From Vigna angularis (lineage: Eukaryota; Streptophyta; Magnoliopsida; Fabales; Fabaceae): DNA of 64,000 nt. The DNA lies in assembly GCF_016808095.1 (NCBI RefSeq), contig NC_068977.1, positions 3,470,479-3,534,478 on the forward strand, in the 5' to 3' direction. Position numbers and translations under genes: made by a program. This document shows positions 25,960 through 36,589 of the stretch, one piece after another. The first letter of the stretch is position 1; every line of letters starts with the position of its first letter. The notes under the pieces are model-generated. The model made no database searches. It was given only the letters and a program-made list of their open reading frames with translations, and was not told where the DNA came from.

Positions 25960-26640
25960 TTACTGTTTCTGCCTGTCAAACCGTTCGGTCTTTAACGTCA
26001 CTGTTAGAGTCGTTCGTCCATCTTTCATCTGATTTTTACTTGCTCTGTGACGTTCGGCTTGTCTCTGTGTTCATGCTTGTTGTTTATCGACCGTTCGTTC
26101 TTAATCTTCATACCGTTCGGTCTGTTAGAGATCGAATGGCTCCTTCATTTATACTTACATCTACCGTTCGGTCACAGTATGGACGTTCGGTCTTTACCTT
26201 GCTGCTTTAACCGTTCGGTTGATTCTTTATTTTCTGGTTTAGCTCTGGTCTTGGTACCTTTAGCTTGATGAATGAATATTCTTGTACCGTTCGGTCATTA
26301 ACGTTCGTTTTTGTGTTTGGTTTAGTTTTCAATATCATTTTCCATTGCCTGTTATCTTCATACCGTTCGGTCACCTAATACCGTTCGTCCTGTTCATTAA
26401 CTGTTTAAGCTGCTTTTACCGTTCGGCTTTATTGTGCTCATTTCTGATTTACTGCCTTAACCGATCGGCCTTGTTACAAGAACCGTGTGGTTAGGACGCT
26501 CGGTATTTAGCGTTCGCTCAAATCCATTATCGGAGACCGCTCGGTCTCAATGTTATTACAGCTCGGTTTTTACTTCTGTGCAATTTATACTTCAACCTTT
26601 CGTTCTGTGCTTTGGACCGTTCGGTCTTTTGTCAATTGTT
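25960..26640 (+). repeat. Dispersed ACCGTTCGGTC motif block inside the MULE
   Basis: About fifteen to twenty copies of (A)CCGTTCGGTC or close variants (GACGTTCGGTC, ACCGTTCGTCC, ACCGCTCGGTC, ACCGATCGGCC) are spaced 15-60 bases apart in otherwise AT-rich filler. The flanking sequence between copies is not itself repeated. Confidence 0.75.
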
Positions 26641-26696
26641 TTTAACTTTCAACTTTTAATTAATTTAATTTTCCTTGCAATTAACACAATTACAAT

Positions 26697-26816
26697 TTGC
26701 TTCTTAGGAGGACCACGAAAGTCACTATTGACTCGGTGTTCAAGAATCCATATAACAATTCCAATCACAAAAAATGAGACAGTCGTAGCACACCACATAT
26801 CTGCTGTAAATGGTTG
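26697..26816 (-). pseudogene. Captured fragment of a glutamate receptor-like (GLR) gene
   Basis: Forty codons read without a stop on the minus strand. They give QPFTADMWCATT, then a hydrophobic FFVIGIVIWILEHR and NSDFRGPPKKQ. This is the first transmembrane segment (M1) and start of the pore region of plant GLR channels, where PFT..MW, WILEHR and FRGPP are strongly conserved. Nothing of the ligand-binding domain or M2-M3 is present on either side: upstream on the minus strand the sequence changes at once to the minisatellite, downstream to AT-rich intron-like sequence (GTAATTGTG...). It is a partial exon, not a functional channel, and is consistent with gene capture by the MULE. Confidence 0.82.
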
Positions 26817-26817
26817 A

Positions 26818-27340
26818 TAGGACGAGCGTCCTCTGCGCGCTGGACGAGCCTCCTCTCTGCGCGCTGGACGAGTGTCCCCTCTGGGCGACAAGCGTCTGGA
26901 CGAGCGTCCTCGGCCAGCGTTCTCAGCTAGTTGGGCGAGCGATCTCCGCTCTCTGGACGAGCGTCCACTTACTGGACGAGCCTCCTCTGCGCGCTGGACG
27001 AGCGTCCGCTGCGCTTTGGACGAGCGTCCCCTCTGGGCGACAAGCGTCTGTGCGAGCGTTCTCCGCTAGCTGGGCGAGCGATCTCCGCTCTCTGGACGAG
27101 CGTCCACTTGCTGGACGAGCGTCCTCTGCGCAGCCTCCTCTGCGCGCTGGACGAGCGTCCCCTCTGGGCGACAAGCGTCTGGGCGAGCGTTCTCCGCTAG
27201 CTGGGCGAGCGATCTCCGCTCTCTGGACGACCGTCCACTTTCTGGACGAGCGTCCTCTGCGCGCTGGACGAGCCTTCTCTGAGCGCTGGCCGAGCGTCCT
27301 CTGCGCTGCGCGCTGGACGAGCGTCCTAGCTTGCTGTTGG
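26818..27340. repeat. GC-rich minisatellite of GGACGAGCGTCC units
   Basis: Units of about 22 bases (GGACGAGCGTCCTCTGCGCGCT and variants) are organised into a higher-order repeat of roughly 130-150 bases marked by CCCCTCTGGGCGACAAGCGT (near 26876, 27027 and 27158) followed by GGGCGAGCGATCTCCGCTCT. Long ORFs on both strands (up to 188 codons, rich in A, R, L and S) are by-products of the repeat. The core GGACGAGCGTCC is nearly palindromic. Confidence 0.9.
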
Positions 27341-27359
27341 ATGGGCGTTCTCTTCTCGA

Positions 27360-27770
27360 TGCTGACAGCCAAATGATGCGCTCCAAGTCTTTGACAGTAT
27401 CCAATCCTTATTCTACTTCGAAATAAACAAACAAAAGCATCAAAAAACATTTAAACAGTCAAAATTATACTTATATCAACAATTATATACTTTTCATGAG
27501 AATTAACACTAAAACTTACTCAAAAGCACAACAATTTAAGCAACAAAAACAAGTAAAATTTACACCTATCACTCCTCTCAGCCAAAGGTGTTAATTATAC
27601 AACTAATCACCCGGCATGTTTTTATGCCACCAAAGATCTATAAATTGACGTACACATATCACATCTCTTGATATAGTTTCCAACAAAAAATATCACAAAT
27701 CAAAATTAAATTTTAACAAACAACTAAACACACATCCAAATCCACATCTATGTTTGGCACCACTTACTGT
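27360..27770. other. AT-rich interior of the MULE
   Basis: No ORF or RNA is supported. The sequence is A-rich on the plus strand and resembles neither arm. Confidence 0.4.
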
Positions 27771-28211
27771 AAACAAAGGCTAAAAGATTTCAGGATAAAA
27801 ATTGACAAACCACACGAAAAGATGATAAAGGAATGTGCTGGACCATCAAATATTGATGTCAGAACAAGCTTATAACAGCTCTTTTTGGTAACAGAATTCA
27901 TTAGAAGAAGAAGTGGGTACAAACCCTCAACTTTTGCCACCTCCTTAATACCATCATGATTTTTTTTTTTGGTTTTGAAATTTACAACAAAGATAAATAA
28001 TGTCATGTATATCAGACTATTTCCCAAAATTTACATGGAAGAGAAGAGCCATACCCAGAAGATTCATCATACACATAATCATTTTGCAATGCTCCACCTG
28101 AAAGAAAAGTAGTGCCTGAACAACATATGTATGCAAATCAAATACAATCGTACGTACCTTCTTCGTTCTATCACTTCCTTTGTCACTTTGTTCACGACGT
28201 TCTTCCTCCAT
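27770..28211 (-). other. Exon-like segments next to the right MULE arm
   Basis: On the minus strand an open stretch 28158-28211 reads MEEERREQSDKGSDRTKK and is followed by GTACGTACG (donor-like). A 60-base gap ends TTTCAG, after which an open frame continues VEHCKMIMCMMNLLGMALLF. Further down, around 27850-27960, a frame reads HDGIKEVAKVEGLYPLLLLM. The splice-like borders suggest captured host sequence, but I recognise no family. Confidence 0.35.
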
Positions 28212-28219
28212 CACACTAC

Positions 28220-29859
28220 AGCAACACAAAAACTTAAATTACATTACACCAACACAATGAACTAAAACAATAAATTGGAAATCATAACAAACATTGTCAG
28301 CATATGTTAAAACACAACAAAATATAATTCTCATTTATGAATGCATATAATTCGTGCCACATAAAACAACATTTTCAAACAATCATGCTACAGGAACAGA
28401 ACTGGTTCCTTAGGCAATATAAGTGGGTACTTGGGTGACAGTTTTTGCTCACAACGGCCAACAACTTCCACATTGAATGATTTTCGGGTGGCTTGTTTGT
28501 TTTCCCACATTTCACCTACTTCTAAGCAATCTGGGAACACTCAGGATAACATTTTTTTAACATATTCGTGCCACACAAAACAACATTTTCAACCACTCAT
28601 GGTACAGGAACAGGACTGGTACCTCAGGCAAAATAAGTGGGTACCTGGGTTCCAGTTTTTGCACACCAAGGCCAACTACGTCCATCACTCTGATTTGTGG
28701 GGTGGCTTGTTTGTTTTCCCACATTTGACCTACTTCTAAGCAATCTTCGAACACTCAGGATAACATTTTTTTAACATATTCGTGCCACACAAAACAACAT
28801 TTTTAAACACTCATGGTACAGGAACAGGACTGGTACCTCATGCAAAATAAGTGGGTACCTGGGTTCCAGTTTTTGCACACCAAGGCCAACTACGTCCATC
28901 ACTCTCATTTTGGGGTGGCTTGTTTGTTGTACCTCATTTCAGCTACTTCTAAGTAATTTCGGAACAATTTCTTAACATTTTATTAACAAATTCGTCTCCC
29001 ATAAAAATACATTCTCTAGGACCCTTGCTTCACCAACATTACTGCTACCAAACCCGAATGAAGTGGGTCATTGGGTTCAGGTTTTTTGACAGCAAGGCCA
29101 ACTAGGACCATGACTACGAATCGAACACAATTACAGCAACAGTGTAAGATTAACCAGAACACTTGTATAAAAAATCTAACAGAAGAACACCAAATCCAAT
29201 CCAATAACAACATGATCCATGTATTCAACATTAATTCCACTGAAAAATCAAAAAGCAAACCAACCTTCAGTGAAGACGACGCGTGGCGGAAAACCCCTCT
29301 TTTTGGACAAATGTGTGACAGCCCACACTCCGGCGAGACTCCGGCGAACGTCCGACAGCACTCCGAGACAGGGACGGAACCCCCTGGAACGAAGCGACAC
29401 CTTCAACGCCTCCCTAGGTCGCTGGGCCGGAACGGAGGAAACACGATGCCGTGTTCGCGTCGACCGCTCCACGTCGCACCTGCGCCGCCGTGAAACGGAA
29501 CGGGCTGGAGACGTTCGATCTCTCCGACACGACCTTCGACAGTGAACGACGGCACTCCGGCAACCACTCCGTCTCTCTCTCTCTCGCTCGTGAACCCTTT
29601 CTCCAACTCTCTCGTCTCTCTGTCTAGGTCACGTTTGAGCGTCTCCAATGTTCGCGCCGCTTCTCTCTCTACTCGAATATCATTTCAAATTTGGAACGCA
29701 CACCCTAAGCTGCCCGTGCCCGTCCCTCGCCACGTCACACTTGCAGCAGGTTTTCTCAGAATGCAGCAGCTTTTCTCTTTAAAACGTGGACCGCTCGTAC
29801 GCTAACACGTGTGCCGTGTCCAAATGTTGTCAAATTTGGTTGTTCGAGTATCATTTTCC
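28220..29859 (-). repeat. Right inverted arm of the MULE
   Basis: Reverse complement of the left arm. It contains about 3.5 copies of the ~210-bp unit (marker GGAACAGGACTGGTACCTC near 28392, 28608 and 28814, and a diverged copy near 29024), so it is longer than the left arm by roughly one unit. Inner boundary is near 28220. Confidence 0.82.
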
Positions 29860-29868
29860 TATTTCCTA

Positions 29869-31384
29869 TAACCTACCTGCATTAAATTTTTTTAAAGCAT
29901 TAGATTTAAATTGTTGGCATTGTTTTGACACGTACTAGTTTAAAGGTTAGTCTAAAATATCGTTCAACAAACCCAAAAAATTAATATCATTAGATTAAAA
30001 GAATAATATATTCATTTATTTTTTAAATATGGGAAACCAAATATATTTAATTTTGAGAGATGGACAAATTTCAATTTCACATTAAACTAAGGAACTAAAA
30101 ACATACTTAATCCTATAGAATATAAATTAGTTTATCTTTTTGGATTAATAATTGTATTTTTTAATCCAACTAATTATATCTAATAAAAATTTAAAAGATA
30201 ATTATTCTTTTAATACATTTTATATAAATTTAATAATAATTGTATATGAATTTTTCAAAATGGACAAATTTCAAATTTTAATTTGTTGAGCGGGGAAGCC
30301 TTCTTAAGTATGGTAAAAATTATTTTTGATGATGAATTGTGTAAAATGTTTTTTTTAAGTGCTTAAATTGTTAGAATAAAACTAAACTCATGTAGGATAA
30401 AGAGTCTTAGATGCATAACTTATGTATGAAAGAGTCTTAGGTGCATATAATAGCAAGAATACATAAATCTGGTTGTATTAATTGATTAAGCAAAGTCTAC
30501 GATCAGTTAAAGTGTGCGTGTGTGTCAGAAACAAAATAAGGTTGTAGTGTTTATTTTAATCAATTAAGGAATTAACATAATCGATTAAAACAGAGAGTTG
30601 AGCCGAATCAATTAAGGAATTAACTTAATCGATTAAGTGCATCAGTTTTTTGTATCTTGTATATATAAGTGCGTATGACGTCTATATACTCTTTAATCAT
30701 GAAAAAAATAATTCCAGAAAGAATATTTGTTTCATTGTTTTTATGTGCTATTTCTTCATTGCAAGTTGAACGTCTTCAACAAAGCTTTTAGTGACCACTA
30801 AAGGTAATGTTCCTTCCACTTAACACAAATATGATGACTTTATGTATGATTTCCTTTCAATCAATTGGTTTAATGCATAAACTCCATTTGGAGCACCATT
30901 GAGTTCTCTTTTCTCTCTCACTAACGACAATTATCTTCTCCTCACCCTTAGAGTGGCGCCTATCTACTCCTTCACTATCACGATTGGTTTCATTTTTGGT
31001 TTTTTTATGTATATTGGTTGTTGCACTTTTATTTTAGATACCAATACTACTAAAATTCTGAAAAAATTGTGGTATATATTTGTATTGTAGGTTTATTTTC
31101 CATGGTTTCCATGAAAGAAAATATTGACAATTTTTTTTTTTAAAAAAGCAAGACAGTTGTTCCTGCAATATAGATTAATTAAGGTCGATTGTTCCTACAA
31201 CAAATATTGGTATATAGTCGTTTTGACCTAAAATTCGTAGAGAAAACATTATTAGCTCAATCTTTTAGAACCTAAAACTTCTTTTGTCACAATTTTATTT
31301 TTAAAAAATATCTCAAATAATTAAAAAATTAAGATGTATTTAAATTATTTTTAATTTTTAAAGAATGTGAAACTATTTAGCATA
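29869..31384. other. Intergenic stretch with an LTR-like segment
   Basis: AT-rich and without a supported gene. Around 30380-30800 there is an LTR-like piece: paired AATCAATTAAGGAATTAAC, AATCGATTAA motifs, and TATATATAAGTGCG, which resembles a copia LTR promoter. No borders or coding region accompany it. Confidence 0.4.
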
Positions 31385-31920
31385 AGGTTTAATCATTCAC
31401 TAAGTCCCTATTTTCGCATGGAATCTCAATTTCGTCCCTTTCTTTCTGAAAATCTTAATTGGGTCCCAATTTTATGAAAATTGCAACAAATCGATCCTTT
31501 CCGTTAAATAGTGTCAAACGGCGTTAAAAAAATTGATGAGTGAATGCTGAGATGACGAACGAGCGCTCGTCCAGCAGCGAACGAGCGCTGGACCACCGAA
31601 CGAACGGTCGTCCAGTGTGGAACGAACGATTGTCCACCAGAGAACGGACGCTCGTCGACCTCTTACTGCTGGACAACCGTTCGTTCCACACTGGACGACC
31701 GTTCGTTCGGTGGTCGAGCGCTCGTTCGCTGCTGGACGAGCGCTCGTTCGTCATCTCAGCATTCACTCATCAATTTTTTTAACGCCGTCCAGCCAAATTA
31801 ACGGAAAGGATCGATTTGTTGCAATTTTCATAAAATTGGGACCCAATTGAGATTTTCAGAAAGAAAGGGACGAAATTGAGATTCCATGCGAAAATAGGGA
31901 CTTAGTGAATGATTAAACCT
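31385..31920. mobile_element. Fold-back MITE, 536 bp
   Basis: The ends are AGGTTTAATCATTCACTAAG and its reverse complement, and nearly the whole element is an inverted repeat, with arms of about 250 bases separated by a short loop near 31660. A 3-bp ATA duplicates on both sides (31382-31384 and 31921-31923). The ORFs on the two strands (31524-31766 and 31540-31782) encode nearly the same peptide because of this symmetry and are not genes. The inner arms contain GAACGAGCGCTCGTCCAGC-type repeats, whereas the outer arms contain AAGTCCCTATTTTCGCATGG and GGGACGAAATTGAGATT, a common type in plant MITEs. The superfamily is unassigned. Confidence 0.85.
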
Positions 31921-32820
31921 ATATATAAATATGCATTAAATTATACCAATAACAAATATAAATACGCATTAAATTATAATGATCAAAATTCATTCTAATA
32001 AAAATCTCTTATTTTATTCACATTCAAAAACATCTCATTCTATTAAGGTTCAAAATATATTGACATTTGTTATCACTATATAGAACACTTTGATTAACAA
32101 TAGTTTTAAAAAATATTTACAAAATTGCTAATTGATGATAAGATGACTATAAGTATACTAATAAGGCTAATAGTATACTGTCAATGCAAGGTGTTGATGC
32201 TTTCCAATCATGAAAAGTAGACTATTAACAAAAATATTTTTATTAATAATAACGAATTAAGAATATGGGAAAAATTATTGTTTAACCTATTGTTATATTT
32301 TCAATTCATATTTATCCTTTTAACTTTTAAGCTAACTTTTTTAATTAAAATATTATAACGAAGTTATTTTCGTACTCACTTCTTTTTAAAATGTTGGATG
32401 CCTAATTAATATAAGTTAACTATCTTTACCTTTTTCTTTAGTTTTTGAGACAAAATCAGCTATTAAAATTTTACAAACCAAGTAATTTATTTTTTCACTT
32501 AAAACAATTTTCTTTATAATTAACACTTTAAATTCATTCTATTACGTATTTCATATGGTCATCTTGCAAATGGACATTAAAAGGTTTAATAACTAAGCTT
32601 AACTCTAAGTTATTTAATGTTTTGAAAACTATGTGTCAAATACAGGACTATAATGTGTGTTTGAAAAATGATGTGCATACACTTAATGTCTTTAATTATA
32701 TAACATTAAATACTTTGCATATAAAAGTCAAAATGAATAACTACTCATTTTATTTTTTTACACTAAAATCTACAAATTTTTTAAAACCCTTCAACATGAA
32801 GAAAGCAAACAAATAAATAA
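31921..32820. other. Intergenic AT-rich stretch
   Basis: No supported gene, RNA or repeat was seen between the MITE and the snoRNA promoter. Confidence 0.5.
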
Positions 32821-32839
32821 AGAAAAAACCCAAAATGAC

Positions 32840-32970
32840 CCGGACCCGGCCCATTCTCGCCTCTCTTCCAATTTTAAGGTTTTCTTTTCTAGAAGCTTCA
32901 CCGTTCAAATATCCTTACTTGTATAAATACGAAAAGCAAGTGCTTCACTCTGCTAGGGTTTTAGGTCGCT
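32840..32970 (+). promoter_or_regulatory. snoRNA-type promoter, copy A
   Basis: A site II element GGCCCA (32848-32853, in ACCCGGCCCATT), a TATA box GTATAAATA (32921-32929) and a telo-box-like GCTAGGGTTTTAGG (about 32952) follow in this order. Site II plus telo box is the combination known from plant snoRNA and ribosomal protein gene promoters. The copy at 49560 shares ACCCGGCCCATT and the TATA box at similar spacing. Confidence 0.65.
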
Positions 32971-33249
32971 CGTACGATTGAATCGTTTCCTTTTAATTAG
33001 GTTTGTTCTTTGCTCCTTTTTTGGATTTTTGAATTATTGTTTTTTTAATTATTTTCATTTTTACTAAGTCATGTGATGAGAAGAAAAAAGAAAAAGCTAC
33101 AACAACATGATTGGATTCATCCCATGATTTCATCATCAACTCTGTTACTTCATTTTGAAATCATAATTTTTGTTTTTGTTTTTGGTTTTTGATTTTGAAT
33201 TTACATTTCGTCTTCATCTTGTAGTTTATCAGTTTAGATCTGCAAGAAA

Positions 33250-33326
33250 AGAGTTATGATGATTTTTACATTGGTCCGTGTTTCTGAATCACCATGACCG
33301 ACGAACACTACCAATTTCTGATCTCT
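33250..33326 (+). ncRNA. Box C/D snoRNA, probably guiding 25S rRNA 2'-O-methylation
   Basis: Box C ATGATGA (33256-33262), box D' CTGA (33284-33287), a weak C' (ATGACCG) and box D CTGA (33318-33321). An AGAG/CTCT terminal stem closes immediately outside boxes C and D, which gives a canonical ~76-nt C/D snoRNA. Upstream of D' is ACATTGGTCCGTGTTT; its part TTGGTCCGTGTTT is complementary to AAACACGGACCAA, a conserved segment of plant and yeast large-subunit rRNA. By the fifth-nucleotide rule the modified base would be the A in AAACA. The match suggests a U80/snR60-type guide, from memory of that target region. The guide next to D (ACACTACCAATTT) has no assigned target. A second copy of the box C to D' block lies at 49992. 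Confidence 0.78.
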
Positions 33327-34285
33327 AATAACAACTATAATTTTTTTTGTATTCGTCTCTGTAATTCTTTTCGTTTATGTATGTATTGTGATTTGTTTTG
33401 GATGAATGATTTTTCTGCTATACATGCAGTATGCGCTATTCCGATTGATTTCGTCAACAGATATTTATGGTAGATGAGAGCCATTATAATTGTTGATCTT
33501 CTATGCCGAACATGTTAACCATCATAACACGTGGAAACTTCGATTAAAGACCTTAATGATCAATATATTAAGATTTAAGGAGTCATGAAAATAATTTTTA
33601 AAATATAAAAAAATATAAAATTATAAAACAATATCTTACGACAATTAAATGAAGTAACGGATAAAATAATAATATCGTCATTCAATTAAAAATATTTTTT
33701 TTTAATATTTAATATATCATAAAAATTTAATAGAAATTCAAACAAAGAACTTGATATAATTGGATCACCAAAGAACTTGTCTTAATTTTAATACAAAGTA
33801 ATAATTCCCACATATAAGGATTCATCACCAACTTACTTGAAATATGATCCTAAATGTTTTATATTATTTTAGTTAAAGTAAGTGTCTATAAATTCTTAAT
33901 TTAAAATATTCTTTTATTACTTTGATTATATTAATTAATATTTTTTATCTTTGATGTTAAACTAACAGTAGCAAATACTACAATAATGTTAAATTTGTTA
34001 TTTTCTTACTAGAAGATGGCCATTTTGACATAATCATTACATATTCAATGCCTCATTTTAAAAAAAAGATAAATATAAAATTTAAGCATAATCTATATAT
34101 AGGTCTATAGTAGCAATTAACTTAGCAAACATTCATTTTCATTACTCTTGTCCACTTGTTAACAATTGTTTTGTTCTCCTTCAAGCAAAGACAATGAACG
34201 CTTAAGGGTCAACATCATCATTTTCCTTTTATGTTAAGATTATCCACATCAAATCTTAGAGTAAAATTGAAGAACAAACTTCTTT
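33327..34285. other. Intergenic stretch after the snoRNA
   Basis: AT-rich. No further convincing box C/D or H/ACA gene and no ORF was recognised, although a polycistronic partner cannot be excluded between 33400 and 33560. Confidence 0.4.
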
Positions 34286-34295
34286 TCTCATACTT

Positions 34296-34308
34296 ATATA
34301 TATAAAAG
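34296..34308 (+). promoter_or_regulatory. TATA box of the thaumatin-like gene
   Basis: TATATATATAAAAG lies about 60 bases before the start codon at 34362, a suitable spacing for a short 5' UTR. Confidence 0.6.
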
Positions 34309-34361
34309 TAAGTTTGTCTGTGTTAGGTGTTCATAGCATTCATTTACCAAGATTCAGAATA

Positions 34362-35462
34362 ATGCATCTGCCAAAGTGTAATGTGGTTTTCTTTTTCTTC
34401 CTGATCTGCTCTTCCATTTACTGCGGTAATTCCATATTCATCTTATTTATCATGTTAATATAGTTTATAGCTTAACAGTTGAATTGGGTTGTCTCTAATA
34501 ATGTTCTTACATATTTATTTTTGGGAACTTGTATGAACTCTGATTGATTGTTCTATCACAATATAGAAAATAGGGTGTGAGCAGTCTGTACAAATGGATT
34601 TTAGGTTATCATTTAATCAGAAATTGTCATGTTGTTTATTGACAGTTATAAGGATTAGTTCAAAAGTTATTCATCTGATGTTTCTCAATGGTTGATGATG
34701 TAAAGAAATCAAACTCAATTGCTAAGAGTGAAAAGTGTATATGCAGGAAATGCAGAGGCACATCAAGTTGCACTCTATGTGCACAACAAATGTCCCTTTC
34801 CAATATGGCCTGCAACTGCACCAAACAATGGCCAACCAGTGATAGCAGATGGAGGATTCTACCTTGCTCCAGGTCAAACCGAACGTGTGATAGCACCATG
34901 GACATGGAATGGTAGAATCTGGGCAAGAACAGGTTGCAATTTTGGTTCAAATTGGAAACCAGCCTGTGAAACTGGGGACTGTGATGGAAGACTAGCATGC
35001 AATGGACTCATAGGCACTCCCCCAGCAACACTGGTTGAAGTTTCACTTCAAGGAGGAAAGCCAAATTACTATGATGTTAGCCTTGTTGATGGCTACAACA
35101 TCCCTGTGTCTGTCACTCCCAAGATCACAAACCCCAAATGCCTCATCCAAGGGTGCTTGAAGGATCTCAAAGCCTTGTGCCCTTCTGAACTTGAGGTGCT
35201 GAATTCCAAGGGAGAAGTTGTGGGATGCAAAAGTGCTTGTTTGGCCTTTGATGATGACAGGTTTTGTTGTAGGAATGCATATGGGAGTCCAGGGAAGTGC
35301 AAGCCTAGTGTGTACTCCAAGATATTTAAGAATGCTTGTCCTAACTATTTTAGCTATGCTTTTGACTCACCTACCCCATTGGTGAGTTGTGCATCCTCAG
35401 AGTATGTGATAACATTTTGTCCTTATGGATGGGGAGGTGCTGATGAACACAAATCTGAGTAG
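34362..35462 (+). CDS. Thaumatin-like protein (PR-5 family), secreted
   Basis: Two exons, 34362-34425 and 34747-35462 (stop TAG), give 259 residues; the GT-AG intron falls after the signal peptide, a common position in this family. The N-terminus MHLPKCNVVFFFFLICSSIY is a signal peptide, with cleavage likely before residue ~25. The mature protein has 16 cysteines, the number that makes the eight disulfides of large thaumatin-like proteins. It carries the family signature in GCNFGSNWKPACETGDC, and the acidic-cleft residues appear as an R in RTGC, E in EVSL and D residues in YYDVSLVDGYN. Such proteins are apoplastic and often bind beta-glucan, with antifungal or developmental roles. A long read-through ORF beginning at 34719 is not the real start, because the intron acceptor at 34746 joins cleanly to exon 1. 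Confidence 0.93.
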
Positions 35463-36580
35463 GAAGTGTTGACACCTCTGTTGCTGGAACTAAAGTTGGT
35501 TCTGGAATCAAATGATTTGATTCGGTTTGATACATGTTGAGTTGTGTATTGGTTATTGCATGTTATTGATACCTGAAAAATACTAAGTGATGCATTTACT
35601 ACCATTACTTAATTGTAACTGTTTGATATATTTGTTTATCATATATTCTCAAAATAAATGTTTTAATTTTAATCAAATATCGTTTCTCACATATTTTTAA
35701 TCGACAGAAGTAGTTTATATTTAAAAAGTATAAGAAATATCTCAGCCTATATAGCTTGGCAAAATAAAGTTTCTTTTAATCATTCATATTAAGAGAGAAA
35801 AACCTTTCTTTTTAAGCCATTATTACTGTCGGGGTATGTAGAAGAGGAAATAATATCTGTGTTTTGTTAAAGTATTGTAAAAAATCTGTCAAAATATTTT
35901 TTTTTCCATAATAATAATAATCGTAGTGGTAATAAGAACTTTTTAGTAGATTCAAATATTCAAAGTAGATGAACAACAGTAACCATAAACTGTTTTTCTC
36001 TCTATTAAGACATTTATTTATAAATTTTACACTTTAAACCAACACAAAAAAAAAAAAACTTTTTAAATCTATAACAAAAACAATAATCAAAAGTTACCAA
36101 AATTTACTAAAAAAAAGTTAAACACAGTATACAACTCGATATGTGGTTAAATATGGTACTAACATTTGACAATGTGTGTTTATGACACATGACACTCTCT
36201 CATCAAATATAAACTATAATATAATAATATTATCAATTCACTTAGCTTATAATTTAACACCTATTAATTTATTAGGTTTTCTTATCATTTCAAATCCCAA
36301 CAATCGTTCCATTTCTTAAAATATGCATGTCACCTTTCTTGATATATAAAAATGTCACTCAAATTATTAATATTATTATTACAATTTAATTATTATTATT
36401 TTATAATAATATTAATACATAATAGTAATATATATAATAATAAAACTTGTTTATGACTATTGAATATTAAAAAACCTCTTTTATCAATTATTAGATTTAT
36501 TTATGAATGAGTTTAATGAGTGATCATTGAAGACTAAGTATTTCTCTCATTTGCTTAAGCCTATCACAATGATCTTACAA
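35463..36580. other. 3' flank of the thaumatin-like gene and AT-rich sequence
   Basis: AATAAA-type signals (for example near 35654) could serve polyadenylation. No other gene or RNA was found. Confidence 0.45.
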
Positions 36581-36589
36581 AAGCATCAT

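Larger units (their letters stand above)
23743..29859. mobile_element. Mutator-like element (MULE), non-autonomous, with captured host sequence
   Basis: Termini are GGAAAATGATACTCGAAC at 23743 and its reverse complement ending at 29859. They are flanked by a perfect 9-bp target duplication TATTTCCTA (23734-23742 and 29860-29868), the hallmark length for Mutator insertions. Long inverted arms run to about 25165 on the left and 28220 on the right. Over the outer ~170 bases I count about two mismatches, and the longest ORF in each arm differs at one residue in 108, so the element is young or has been homogenised. No transposase was found. The interior holds a GLR gene fragment, a minisatellite, a GTTCGGTC-rich block and exon-like sequence, consistent with a Pack-MULE. 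Confidence 0.88.

Noticed and set aside
26810..27376. 188-codon plus-strand and 175-codon minus-strand ORFs
   Set aside because: They are translations of the GGACGAGCGTCC minisatellite, whose period and composition remove stops in several frames.
31524..31782. 80-codon ORFs on both strands with the same sequence
   Set aside because: They result from the MITE's inverted symmetry and have no independent support.
33060..33140. A second box C/D snoRNA at GTGATGAG...CCATGATT, partly conserved at 49803-49855
   Set aside because: Conservation is real, but no box D CTGA or closing stem is shared by both copies; left as a possibility only.
34719..34746. ORF start before the second exon of the thaumatin-like gene
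   Set aside because: The signal peptide is encoded by exon 1 at 34362, and a TGCAG acceptor at 34746 joins in frame.
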